Positions 49,813 through 57,669 of a DNA stretch of 64,000 nt are shown in pieces (position 1 is the stretch's first letter; the number at the start of each line of letters is the position of its first letter). A program made the translations under genes and the position numbers. The notes under the pieces were generated by a model. That model saw only the letters and a program-made list of their open reading frames with translations. It was not told the origin of the DNA and ran no database searches. The DNA lies in assembly GCA_963819845.1 (NCBI GenBank), contig CAWFXQ010000008.1:558001-622000 (forward strand), read 5' to 3'. This DNA comes from DATAGF01 sp963819845 (GTDB taxonomy: Bacteria > Actinomycetota > Thermoleophilia > Miltoncostaeales > Miltoncostaeaceae).

Positions 49813-51399
49813 GTGCGCACTCCACGCGTGCTCCGCGTCGGCGTCCTCGCGCTCGCCGCCGCCTCCGCCGTGCTCGCGGTCGGCTCGACCTCGGCCGCGG
49901 GAGGGCCGTCCGGCGCCGGCGAGCCGGCCGCGCGCCCGGGCGCGGCGTCGCTGATGGCCACGGGCGGGATGAGGGTCGTCATCACCTCGCCCCCGGCGGA
50001 CAGGGTGCTCAGGGGGAAGGTCCCGATCCGCGCCAAGGTGCTCGGGCGGCGCGCGATCACGCGGGTCCAGTTCTACATCGGCCGCAGGCTGCGATGGACC
50101 GACAGGACCGCGCCGTACACCTTCAAGGGCGCGCGTGGCCGGTGGAACACCGCCGCGTTGAAGCCCGGCCGCTACCGGCTCACCGTGGTCGCCTACGACC
50201 GGGCCAAGCGGCGCACCGGCACCAGCCGGGTCGTCCGCGTGGGCCGGGCGCGCAACATCCGCCGCACGGCGCCGCCCCCGGGCGCCCCCGGGCCCCGCGG
50301 TCCCTCGCAGTCACCCTTCGCGCCACCCTTCGTCAACGGGCCGGCCAGCGTCTTCGTCGCGACGACCGGGTCGGACGCGGCCGCCTGCACGGCCACGGCG
50401 CCGTGCCGGAGCTTCGACCGCGCCTACCGCCGCGCCCAGCCCGGCCAGATCGTGGAGGTCGCCGGCGGCACGTACCCGGCGCAGTCGATCCCCGTGGACC
50501 CGAGCAAGACCTCGGCCGCGTACGTCATCCTCCGGCCGAAGGCCGGGGAGGCGGTGCGCCTGGCGAGCGGGTCGAGCTCGAACGACGACCTCGCGGTGCG
50601 CGGCAGGCGGGTCGAGGTCCGCGGCATGACCCTCAACGACGCCTTCTACGTGCACCCGGGCGCCGAGGGCGTGGTGCTCCGCGACCTCGACGTGCGCCGC
50701 TTCTTCGTGACGTCGGCGACCAACGTCTACGTCGTCGGCGGCGACATCGGCCCGATGCACGAGGGGGCGTCCGCGATCAAGGCCGAGAGCGCGACCTCGG
50801 CGAAGCCCCGGAACGTGGTCGTCAACGGCGCGTACTTCCACGACTACACGCGCGACCCCGGCGGGCACGTGGAGTGCCTCCAGGCCTGGTCCATCGACGG
50901 CTTCGTGCTGAGGAACTCCGTCTTCACCCGCTGCGCGGTCTTCAACGTCTTCGTCGCGAACCTGTTCCAGGAGGTGACGAACAACGCCCTCATCGAGAAC
51001 AACTTCTTCGACGAGACGATCCCGGGGACCGGCGGCCAGTCGGTCCGCATCGCGGCCACCAACTCGACCTTCCGCTACAACTCGGTGCTCGGCTACGTCT
51101 ACGTCAACCCCGACTACAGCAGCAACGTGCGCCTGGTCGCCAACGTCGGCCGCCTCACGGGCGGGTGCGAGCCCGGCGTCGCCTACGAGTACAACGTCTG
51201 GCAGGGCGCCAAGTGCGCTCCGACCGACGTGAACGCCGGCTCCGGCTTCGCCCGCCCGCAGATCGGGAACATGGACCTCCACCTCGCCGCGGGGGCGGCG
51301 GCCATCGGCCGCGGCAAGCCCGGCGACCACCCCGCGACCGACATCGACGGACAGCCGCGGCCCCAGGGCGCGCCGGACGCGGGGGCCGACGAGCGCTGA
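49813..51399 (+). CDS. Secreted parallel beta-helix protein with N-terminal Ig-like domain
   Basis: A 528-residue exported protein. Signal peptide residues 1-29 (VLALAAASAVLAVGSTSAAG). Residues about 52-142 look like a bacterial Ig-like domain (RVVITSPPADRVLRGKVPI, TRVQFYIGRR, RYRLTVVAYDRA). A Pro/Gly linker follows, then from about 178 a right-handed parallel beta-helix (pectate-lyase-like) with FDRAYRRAQPGQIVEVAGGTY and ECLQAWSIDGFVLRNSVF. C-terminal ATDIDGQPRPQGAPDAGADE is the usual end of such helices. Paralogue of the protein at 52333-53583. Possibly a polysaccharide lyase, epimerase or scaffold acting on the exported glycan. Confidence 0.85.
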   Translation: MRTPRVLRVGVLALAAASAVLAVGSTSAAGGPSGAGEPAARPGAASLMATGGMRVVITSPPADRVLRGKVPIRAKVLGRRAITRVQFYIGRRLRWTDRTAPYTFKGARGRWNTAALKPGRYRLTVVAYDRAKRRTGTSRVVRVGRARNIRRTAPPPGAPGPRGPSQSPFAPPFVNGPASVFVATTGSDAAACTATAPCRSFDRAYRRAQPGQIVEVAGGTYPAQSIPVDPSKTSAAYVILRPKAGEAVRLASGSSSNDDLAVRGRRVEVRGMTLNDAFYVHPGAEGVVLRDLDVRRFFVTSATNVYVVGGDIGPMHEGASAIKAESATSAKPRNVVVNGAYFHDYTRDPGGHVECLQAWSIDGFVLRNSVFTRCAVFNVFVANLFQEVTNNALIENNFFDETIPGTGGQSVRIAATNSTFRYNSVLGYVYVNPDYSSNVRLVANVGRLTGGCEPGVAYEYNVWQGAKCAPTDVNAGSGFARPQIGNMDLHLAAGAAAIGRGKPGDHPATDIDGQPRPQGAPDAGADER

Positions 51400-51411
51400 C
51401 GGGCGGGTCGG

Positions 51412-52320
51412 TCAGGCCGCCGCGGCTGCGCCCGATCCCCCGCCCAGCGCCACCGCCAGCGCGCGCCCCTGAGCCGACCGCGCCGCGCGCGGCGCGAGGG
51501 GCCACCGCAGCAGCGCGCCGAGCCCGATGCCGAGCCGCTCGAGCGCCTCGGCGCGCCGGCCCCCGTGCTTGCGGGCGTAGCGGATCCGGCTCCGGACGTG
51601 GATCGGCAGCAGGCTCGGCCGCGGCGCCGACGCGCCGCCGGCGTGCGCGCAGACCGCGCCGGGCTCGAAGCGCAGGGCCCGCCCCAGGTCACGGATGCGC
51701 AGGCAGAGGTCCGCGTCCTCGCAGTAGAGGAAGAAGCCCTCGTCCAGGCCCCCGACCGCCTCGAGGTCGGCGCGGCGCACCAGCAGGCAGGCCCCGGACA
51801 GCCAGTCGGGCGCGCCGGGGGCATCGTACGCCCTCGGGTCCCGGATCATCTCGTCGGTCCAGGCGGCCGCCGGCAGGAGGCGGTGGAGGAAGAGCGCCAC
51901 CGCGAACGTCGATCGCGGCCGGGGGAAGCGCCGCTGGGAGAAGTCGAGGGCGCCGGCCTCGTCGAGGATCCGCGGGCCGACCGCGCCGATGCGGGCATCG
52001 TCGTCGAGCACGCGCACGAGCCGGTGCAGGGCGCCGCCGTCGATGCGGGCGTCGGGGTTGAGGAAGAGCACGTAGGGGGCGGCGCCCGCGCGCCAGCCCG
52101 CGTTGCACCCGTGGGAGAACCCGCCGTTGCGCGGGAGCGCGATCGTCGTGACCGGGAGGTCGGCGACGGCCGCGAGGCTCCCGTCACCGGACGCGTTGTC
52201 GGCGACGATCACGTTGATCCCGTCGGCGCCCGCCAGCGGCTCGACGCAGCCGCGCAGGCGCGCGGCGCTGCGGTACGAGACGACCACGACGTCGACGCGG
52301 GCGGCGGGCGGCGGACTCAT
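51412..52320 (-). CDS. Glycosyltransferase family 2 (rhamnosyltransferase-like)
   Basis: A 302-residue GT-A protein of the WbbL/RfbN-like group: DVVVVSYRSAARLRGCVEPL, VIVADNASGDGSLAAV, LPRNGGFSHGCNAGWRAG, LFLNPDARID with the metal-binding region and WLSGACLLVRRADLEAVGG followed by FFLYCEDADLCLR. The NGGFxxGcNxG motif is typical of rhamnosyltransferases. It sits between the two paralogous beta-helix genes, in the same direction as the second one, with 12 bp between. Confidence 0.9.
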   Translation of the reverse strand: MSPPPAARVDVVVVSYRSAARLRGCVEPLAGADGINVIVADNASGDGSLAAVADLPVTTIALPRNGGFSHGCNAGWRAGAAPYVLFLNPDARIDGGALHRLVRVLDDDARIGAVGPRILDEAGALDFSQRRFPRPRSTFAVALFLHRLLPAAAWTDEMIRDPRAYDAPGAPDWLSGACLLVRRADLEAVGGLDEGFFLYCEDADLCLRIRDLGRALRFEPGAVCAHAGGASAPRPSLLPIHVRSRIRYARKHGGRRAEALERLGIGLGALLRWPLAPRAARSAQGRALAVALGGGSGAAAAA

Positions 52321-52332
52321 CGGCGCGGCAGG

Positions 52333-53583
52333 CTAGGGACGCTCGCTCGCGCCCGCGTCGGCCCCGTCGCCCTGGGGGCGGGAGACGCCGTCGATGTCGG
52401 TCGCGGGAACGGCGTCGGGATCCGCGTGGCCGATGGCCGCGGCACCGTCGGCGAGCCGCAGGTCGAAGGCCTCCCCGTTGACGTAACCCTCGGGCGCGCT
52501 CGTGTCGGTCGGGTCGCAGGCGCGGCCGTTCCAGACGTTGTGCCGGAAGCTCTGCCCCGGCACGTCGCAGTTGATCCCCGGGTCGGGGCCGACGTTCGCG
52601 ACGATCTCCACCCGGTCGATGGTGGTGCCCTCGGGGTCGAGCGGCGAGAAGCCGTGACCGCGGAAGGAGTTGTTGCGCAGCACCAGGCCGCTGACGTACC
52701 CCCACGCGACGTTGTAGCGGCAGTCGCCGACGCGCGCGGCGCAGTCGAGCCAGTTGTTCTCGATCAGCACGTCCCGGGCCCCGTCGGGGTCGTGGAGGCG
52801 GTCGATCGAGATCGCGAAGACCGCGCACGTGCGGAAGCGCGAGTTGCGGATGATCAGCCGGTCCACAGACCAGGCCTGAAGGCACTCCGTGTGCTCGCCC
52901 GGATCGCGCGTGTAGTCCTGGAACAGGACCCCGTCGAGGGTGATGTCCGAGGGTCTCGGGAATCCCTCGTCGTAGACCTTGATCGCCGACGCCTCGTTGT
53001 GCGAGGGGCCCACCCGCCCGCCGAGCACGGCCACGCGGCGCGCGGAGCTGACGAGCATGCGGGCGGTGTTAACGTTCCGCATCACGACGTCCTCGGCGCC
53101 GGGACGGACGTACCAGCTGACCGTCGCCGTGAGGTCGCGCACCTCGATCGCCCGGCCGGCGATCTCGAGGTCGGCCACGGTGACGGCGGCGCCCGGCGCC
53201 GCGGCGTAGACGACGGGCGCCTCGGGGGTGCCCCCGGTGCCCTCGGGGACGCGCTGGGGGGGATACGCGCCGCCGGCGATCTCGACCAGGTCGCCCGGCA
53301 GGGCGATCTCGGCGGCCCGCGCCAGCGTGCGGCACGGGTCGCCGACGGCGCAGAAGCCGGTGTCGTCGCCGTCCGGCGCGACCGACAGGTCGGGGGTGGC
53401 CGCGGGGGCCGGCTCGGGGGTGGCCGGCGCGGGGGCCGGGTCGGGGGGGTAGGGGGGTCGGCCGGGGTCGGCGCCGCCTTCGACCGTTGACATCGCGACG
53501 GCGGCCGCGGCGGCCGCGACGGCGACGGCCGCGGCCAGCGCGCCGAGCCACACCCACCGCCGCCGTGCCTCCCCGCCCGCCAT
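52333..53583 (-). CDS. Secreted or anchored parallel beta-helix protein
   Basis: A 416-residue protein: short basic N-terminus, one hydrophobic signal/anchor (WLGALAAAVAVAAAAAAVAM), a Pro/Ala-rich spacer and a right-handed parallel beta-helix from about 80. It shares with the 49813 protein the segment DYTRDPGEHTECLQAWSVD (there DYTRDPGGHVECLQAWSID), the start DPCRTLARAAEIALPGD and the end ATDIDGVSRPQGDGADAGAS, so they are paralogues. It lacks the Ig-like domain. ATG at 53583 has GAGGGGGTGCG upstream and is preferred over an upstream start. Role as for its paralogue; unproven. Confidence 0.83.
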   Translation of the reverse strand: MAGGEARRRWVWLGALAAAVAVAAAAAAVAMSTVEGGADPGRPPYPPDPAPAPATPEPAPAATPDLSVAPDGDDTGFCAVGDPCRTLARAAEIALPGDLVEIAGGAYPPQRVPEGTGGTPEAPVVYAAAPGAAVTVADLEIAGRAIEVRDLTATVSWYVRPGAEDVVMRNVNTARMLVSSARRVAVLGGRVGPSHNEASAIKVYDEGFPRPSDITLDGVLFQDYTRDPGEHTECLQAWSVDRLIIRNSRFRTCAVFAISIDRLHDPDGARDVLIENNWLDCAARVGDCRYNVAWGYVSGLVLRNNSFRGHGFSPLDPEGTTIDRVEIVANVGPDPGINCDVPGQSFRHNVWNGRACDPTDTSAPEGYVNGEAFDLRLADGAAAIGHADPDAVPATDIDGVSRPQGDGADAGASERP

Positions 53584-53626
53584 CGCACCCCCTCGGCTCC
53601 GCCTCCGCGACCCGCGCCCACGCACG

Positions 53627-55120
53627 CTAGTAGGCGCCGTCCTTGGTCAGGACCACCCGCGCGGTCCGGGCGACGATCTTGGCGTCCCACCACAGCGACC
53701 AGTTGGTCACGTAGAGGTAGTCGAGCCGCTTCATCTCCTCGTAGGAGAGGTCGTTGCGGCCCATGCTCTGCCACAGGCCGGTGATCCCGGGGCGCATGTC
53801 GAGGCGGCGGCTCGCCCAGCCGGTGATCTGGTCGGCCTCGTGGACGACGAGGGGCCGCGGGCCGACCAGGCTCATCTCGCCGCGCAGGACGTTCCAGAGC
53901 TGGGGCAGCTCGTCGAGGCTCGTCCGCCGCAGCAGGCTCCCGACGCGCGTGACCCGGGGGTCGCCGTCCTTGAGCTTGAACAGGGGCCCGTCCACCTGGT
54001 TCAGGCTCTGGAGCTCGTGGCGCCGCGCCTCTGCGCCGACCACCATGGTGCGGAACTTGACGATCTGGAACGCGCTGCCCTCGCGCCCACGGCGGGACTG
54101 CCGGAACAGCACCGGGCCGGGCGAGTCGATGCGGATCGCGACGGCGATGACGGCCAGGGCCGGCGCGAGGACCAGCAGGACGGCCGCGCTCAGCACGATG
54201 TCGGCCGCGCGCTTGACGATGCCCGCCCCGAAGCCCAGGCGGACCGCGGGCATGGTGAGCACGGGGATGCCCTCGAGGTCGTCGACGCTCGCGTGGGAGG
54301 GCAGGACCTCGAAGTGGCGGGGGACGATGGAGACCTGGATGCTCGGGTTGCGGACGCTCCGGACGAGGTCGAGCACCTGCTCGTCGCCTCCGTCGGGGTC
54401 GGCCAGGAGCACCCGGTTGACGTCGAGCTCCTCGCAGAGCCGCGCGAGGTCCGCGCAGCCGCCGAGCCGCTCGTAGCCCTCCAGCTCGCGGCCCGCGTCG
54501 TCGAGGTAGCCCACCACGTCGATGCCGTAGCCGCGGTGCCGCCTGAGCTTCGCCGCGATCAGTCCGCCGACCGGGCCGCTGCCCACGACGACGGTGCGCT
54601 CGGGCCGGTTGAGCCCGGGGATCCGCAGGCTGTTGAGCGACAGGCGCGCCAGCGGGACCAGCACCGCCGCCAGCACGAGGAAGGTCCCGACGGTCGCGGG
54701 CTCGGTCAGTCCCGGCCCGAAGGCCTGCGTCAGAGGCTCCTGGCCGAGCAGGACGACGAGCCCGCCGATGATCAGCGGGTGGACGACCTCCTTGAGGCGG
54801 GCGCCGAAGCTGCGGGCGGAGATGCGCACCCGCCGGCGCCGGTAGGCCCCGTGGAGGGCCAGCAGCCCCAGCCAGAAGGCGGAGAGGACGAGGACGCCGG
54901 CAAACAGGCTCGCCATGTCGTCCCGCTGGTCGGTGAAGAGGTTGGCCGTCAGCGCGAGCGCCGCGCACTGGGCCACGAGCACCGCCAGGAAGTCGGCCCC
55001 GGTGGCGACCAGGACGACGTAGCGGAAGCGGGCCCGGCGCACCCACGTTCGCGCGACGGGAAGGACGTGCTCGGCCTCCATGCCCGCAGCGGTCGTGACG
55101 GTGCGTTCGGCGGTACTCAT
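53627..55120 (-). CDS. Polyprenyl-phosphate sugar-1-phosphate transferase (initiating enzyme)
   Basis: A 497-residue WcaJ/WbaP-type initiating transferase. N-terminal half has four to five membrane helices (for example FLAVLVAQCAALALTANLF and LVLSAFWLGLLALHGAY) and a CoA-binding-like Rossmann domain (TVVVGSGPVGGLIAAKL). A further helix leads to the C-terminal catalytic domain with KRAADIVLSAAVLLVLAP, FRQSRRGREGSAFQIVKFRT, TSLDELPQLWNVLRGEMSLV and RPGITGLWQ. It transfers a sugar-1-phosphate to undecaprenyl phosphate to start each repeat unit. ATG at 55120 chosen; divergent from wecB. Confidence 0.93.
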   Translation of the reverse strand: MSTAERTVTTAAGMEAEHVLPVARTWVRRARFRYVVLVATGADFLAVLVAQCAALALTANLFTDQRDDMASLFAGVLVLSAFWLGLLALHGAYRRRRVRISARSFGARLKEVVHPLIIGGLVVLLGQEPLTQAFGPGLTEPATVGTFLVLAAVLVPLARLSLNSLRIPGLNRPERTVVVGSGPVGGLIAAKLRRHRGYGIDVVGYLDDAGRELEGYERLGGCADLARLCEELDVNRVLLADPDGGDEQVLDLVRSVRNPSIQVSIVPRHFEVLPSHASVDDLEGIPVLTMPAVRLGFGAGIVKRAADIVLSAAVLLVLAPALAVIAVAIRIDSPGPVLFRQSRRGREGSAFQIVKFRTMVVGAEARRHELQSLNQVDGPLFKLKDGDPRVTRVGSLLRRTSLDELPQLWNVLRGEMSLVGPRPLVVHEADQITGWASRRLDMRPGITGLWQSMGRNDLSYEEMKRLDYLYVTNWSLWWDAKIVARTARVVLTKDGAY

Positions 55121-55479
55121 CGTGCGTGTGGCCCTCGTTGATCGGGGTGAACCTGTCGGGCGATTCTCTGGCTCGGGAGCCCCCGCGGCGACTGCCGAAC
55201 GGGGGGTTTTGCAGGGTTGCGGAACTAGCCGATCGACCGCCCCGACGCGCCGAGCGGGCGGCGCCGGCGAACCGGCCACGCCGCCTGATGGCGCGACCGC
55301 CCGGGCGCGCCGCCGCCGCGCAGCCGGTCCGCGGTGCGCGACGACTGGCCGTCCGGCCAGTGGTCGGCGGGCCGGGTCTGCCGGGATGGGGAGGGTGCTC
55401 CCACGGCCCGCCGGACTACTGTCGTCCCGTCGTCGCCGCCCCGCCTGGGGCGCGCCCCCACTCCCCGAGGCTCGCCCGC
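55121..55479. other. Divergent intergenic region, 359 bp
   Basis: No coding sequence recognised. It should hold the promoters of the initiating transferase gene (leftward) and wecB (rightward). Contents seen: the shared 15-bp motif at 55224 and a TACTGT hexamer (about 55416) that may serve the wecB promoter. Confidence 0.5.
55224..55238 (+). promoter_or_regulatory. EPS-locus shared 15-bp motif, copy 5
   Basis: ACTAGCCGATCGACC, 14 of 15 identical to copy 2. It lies 104 bp upstream of the initiating transferase start and 241 bp upstream of wecB. Confidence 0.5.
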
Positions 55480-56580
55480 ATGATCGTCCACGTCGTCGGG
55501 GCCCGCCCCAACTTCATGAAGGCCGCCCCCGTGATCGCCGCCCTCGCCCGCGCGGGCGACCGCTCGCAGATGCTGGTCCACACGGGCCAGCACTACGACC
55601 ACCGCCTCAGCGACGTCTTCTTCCGGGACCTCGACCTGCCGGAGCCGGATCGTTACCTCGGCGTCGGCAGCGGGAGCCACTCGGGCCAGACGGCGCGCGT
55701 CATGCTCGGCTTCGAGGAGGTGGTCGAGGAGGTCCGGCCCGGCGCCGTCGTGGTCTACGGCGACGTGAACTCGACGTTGGCCTGCGCCCTCGTGGCGGCC
55801 CAGGCGCGGATCCCGCTCGCCCACGTCGAGGCGGGGCTCCGGAGCTTCGACCCGTCGATGCCCGAGGAGCTGAACCGCGTCGTCACCGACCGCGTCGCGA
55901 GCCGTCACTACATCCACTCGCCGGAGGCCGAGAGGTACCTCGCCGCCGAGGGGTGCCCGCGCCAGTCTGTCGTCTTCGCCGGCAACACCATGATCGACAC
56001 GCTCGACCGGTACCGGGAGCAGGCCGAGGACCAGGCCCCCTGGCGGCGCTTCGGCGCCGGCCGGGGCGACTACGCGCTCGTGACCCTGCATCGGCCGGGC
56101 CTCGTCGACGCTCCGGGCTCCCTCGGGGGGGTCATGGCGGCGCTCCAGGAGCTCGCCGACGGCTGGAGGCCCCTCATCTTCCCCGTGCATCCCCGGACGC
56201 GGCGGGTGCTCGACCTGCTCGGCTTCGTCCCCGGCGAGCGGCTCGTGCTCTGCGAGCCGATGGGCTACCTCGAGTTCCTTGGGCTCGAGCTCGGTGCGGC
56301 TGCGTGCATCACGGACTCCGGGGGGGTGCAGGAGGAGTCGGCGGCGCTCGGCGTCCGATGCTTCACGCTGCGGCGCAACACGGAGCGGCCGGTGACGCTG
56401 GAGTGCGGCAACCGCCTCTTGGGCGACGAGCCCGGGGCGATCGCGGCGATCCCCCGGCTCTGCGAGGAGCCGCTGGCGTGGCGGCGGCCGCGCGGGTGGG
56501 ACGGTCGCGCCGGGGAGAGGGTGGCGGCCGACCTCCGCGCACTGGTGGGCGTCCCGGCGCTTCAGGGGTCGCTGGGGTGA
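55480..56580 (+). CDS. wecB: UDP-N-acetylglucosamine 2-epimerase
   Basis: A 366-residue non-hydrolysing epimerase interconverting UDP-GlcNAc and UDP-ManNAc. Diagnostic: VVGARPNFMKAAPVI, VHTGQHYDHRLSDVFF, VYGDVNSTLACALVAA, HVEAGLRSFD, MPEELNRVVTDRVA and TDSGGVQEESAALGV followed by TLRRNTERPVT. The earlier open frame upstream is not homologous; ATG at 55480 gives the standard N-terminus. GTGA overlap couples it to the WecG/TagA-type gene, which would use UDP-ManNAc or a derivative. Confidence 0.95.
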   Translation: MIVHVVGARPNFMKAAPVIAALARAGDRSQMLVHTGQHYDHRLSDVFFRDLDLPEPDRYLGVGSGSHSGQTARVMLGFEEVVEEVRPGAVVVYGDVNSTLACALVAAQARIPLAHVEAGLRSFDPSMPEELNRVVTDRVASRHYIHSPEAERYLAAEGCPRQSVVFAGNTMIDTLDRYREQAEDQAPWRRFGAGRGDYALVTLHRPGLVDAPGSLGGVMAALQELADGWRPLIFPVHPRTRRVLDLLGFVPGERLVLCEPMGYLEFLGLELGAAACITDSGGVQEESAALGVRCFTLRRNTERPVTLECGNRLLGDEPGAIAAIPRLCEEPLAWRRPRGWDGRAGERVAADLRALVGVPALQGSLG

Positions 56581-57353
56581 CGGGCGCGACGAGCGCCGCG
56601 ACGGGCTCGCTGGTGATCGGCCGGCGCCGGCCGATCCTCGGCACCTTCGTCAACTGCCTGACGATGGACGAGACCATCGGCGAGGTCGAGCGGCTGGTCG
56701 AGACGGGCGGGCCGCACCAGCACGTGGTGCTCAACGCCGCGAAGCTGGTGATGATGGACGAGCGCGAGGATCTCAACGCGATCGTGTCGGCATGCTCGAT
56801 GATCAACGCCGACGGGATGTCGATCGTGTGGGGTGCGCGCCTCCTCGGAGCCCCGGTGCCGGAGCGTGTCGCGGGCATCGATCTGTTCGTGCGGCTCGTC
56901 GGCCGATGCGCGGTGCGCGGGTGGAAGCCGTACTTCCTCGGGGCGCGACCCGAGGTGGTCGACGCCGTCGTCGCGAGGTTCGCGGCGCTGCACCCGGACC
57001 TCCGCGTCGCCGGCCACCGCAGCGGCTACTGGGAGCCCGGGGAGGAAGCGGCCGTCGTGTCGGCCATCGCGGCCTCGGGCGCCGACATGCTCTTCCTGGC
57101 GGTGCCGAGCCCGCTCAAGGAGTACTGGCTCTCGCGGCACCTGGAGGACCTCGCGGTCCCGTTCGTCATGGGCGTGGGGGGAGCCTTCGACGTCTGCGCC
57201 GGCGTCACGCGGCGGGCGCCGGCGTGGATGCAGCGAGCGGGCCTCGAGTGGCTCTACCGCTTCGGCCAGGAGCCTCGGCGCATGGCGCGCCGCTACCTGG
57301 TCGGCAACCTTCGGTTCGCCCTTCTCCTGGCCCGCTGCCGACTGCGCTCCTGA
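56577..57353 (+). CDS. WecG/TagA/CpsF family glycosyltransferase
   Basis: A 258-residue GT26 enzyme transferring an N-acetylmannosaminyl-type residue to lipid-linked N-acetylglucosamine. Motifs: GTFVNCLTMDETIGEVERLV, HVVLNAAKLVMM, MINADGMSIVWGARLLG, the conserved PERVAGIDLF, and GRPYFLGARP-like KPYFLGARPEVVDAV; near the end FDVCAGVTRRAPAWMQRAGLEW. GTG start within the wecB stop. Together with WecB it suggests a ManNAc-type sugar as the second residue of the repeat unit. Converges on the copper-oxidase locus. Confidence 0.93.
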   Translation: MTGATSAATGSLVIGRRRPILGTFVNCLTMDETIGEVERLVETGGPHQHVVLNAAKLVMMDEREDLNAIVSACSMINADGMSIVWGARLLGAPVPERVAGIDLFVRLVGRCAVRGWKPYFLGARPEVVDAVVARFAALHPDLRVAGHRSGYWEPGEEAAVVSAIAASGADMLFLAVPSPLKEYWLSRHLEDLAVPFVMGVGGAFDVCAGVTRRAPAWMQRAGLEWLYRFGQEPRRMARRYLVGNLRFALLLARCRLRS

Positions 57354-57366
57354 CGCGACTCCGCCG

Positions 57367-57669
57367 TCAACGGAGGGCGACGACCTTGGAGAGCGTGCGC
57401 ACCTTGCCGCCGCGGGCGTCGCGCACCACCAGGCGCACGCGGGCGCGGCGACAGCGTCCGGCCCGCGTCCGGGAGAACACCACGCCGAGCTCGACTGGCT
57501 GCGAGCCCGGGCCCCTGATGGCCTTGGACGACAGCGGCCGGCGGGCGGTCCTTCCGCGGCTCACGCCGAGGAGCTTCACGGCGCCGACGAAGGCCCGCGA
57601 CGAGCGCAGCGTGGTCCGGACCCGGCCGAACGTCCGCGTCAGCGTCACCTTCGCCCCGAGGATCTTCAC
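57367..57669 (-). other. Out-of-frame C-terminal domain of the copper oxidase gene
   Basis: About 100 residues (VKILGAKVTLTRTFGRVRTT to VRTLSKVVALR) with a beta-strand-rich pattern. It directly continues the preceding gene: in this frame the upstream DNA reads as a Pro/Gly linker ending GGGRKAGALRPAPKVKI. One missing base in the G/C-rich linker (about 57690-57790) would fuse the two into 757 residues. Not likely to be a separate gene, though an ATG-like start (ATT/GTG KILG) near 57669 could be used. Confidence 0.6.
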
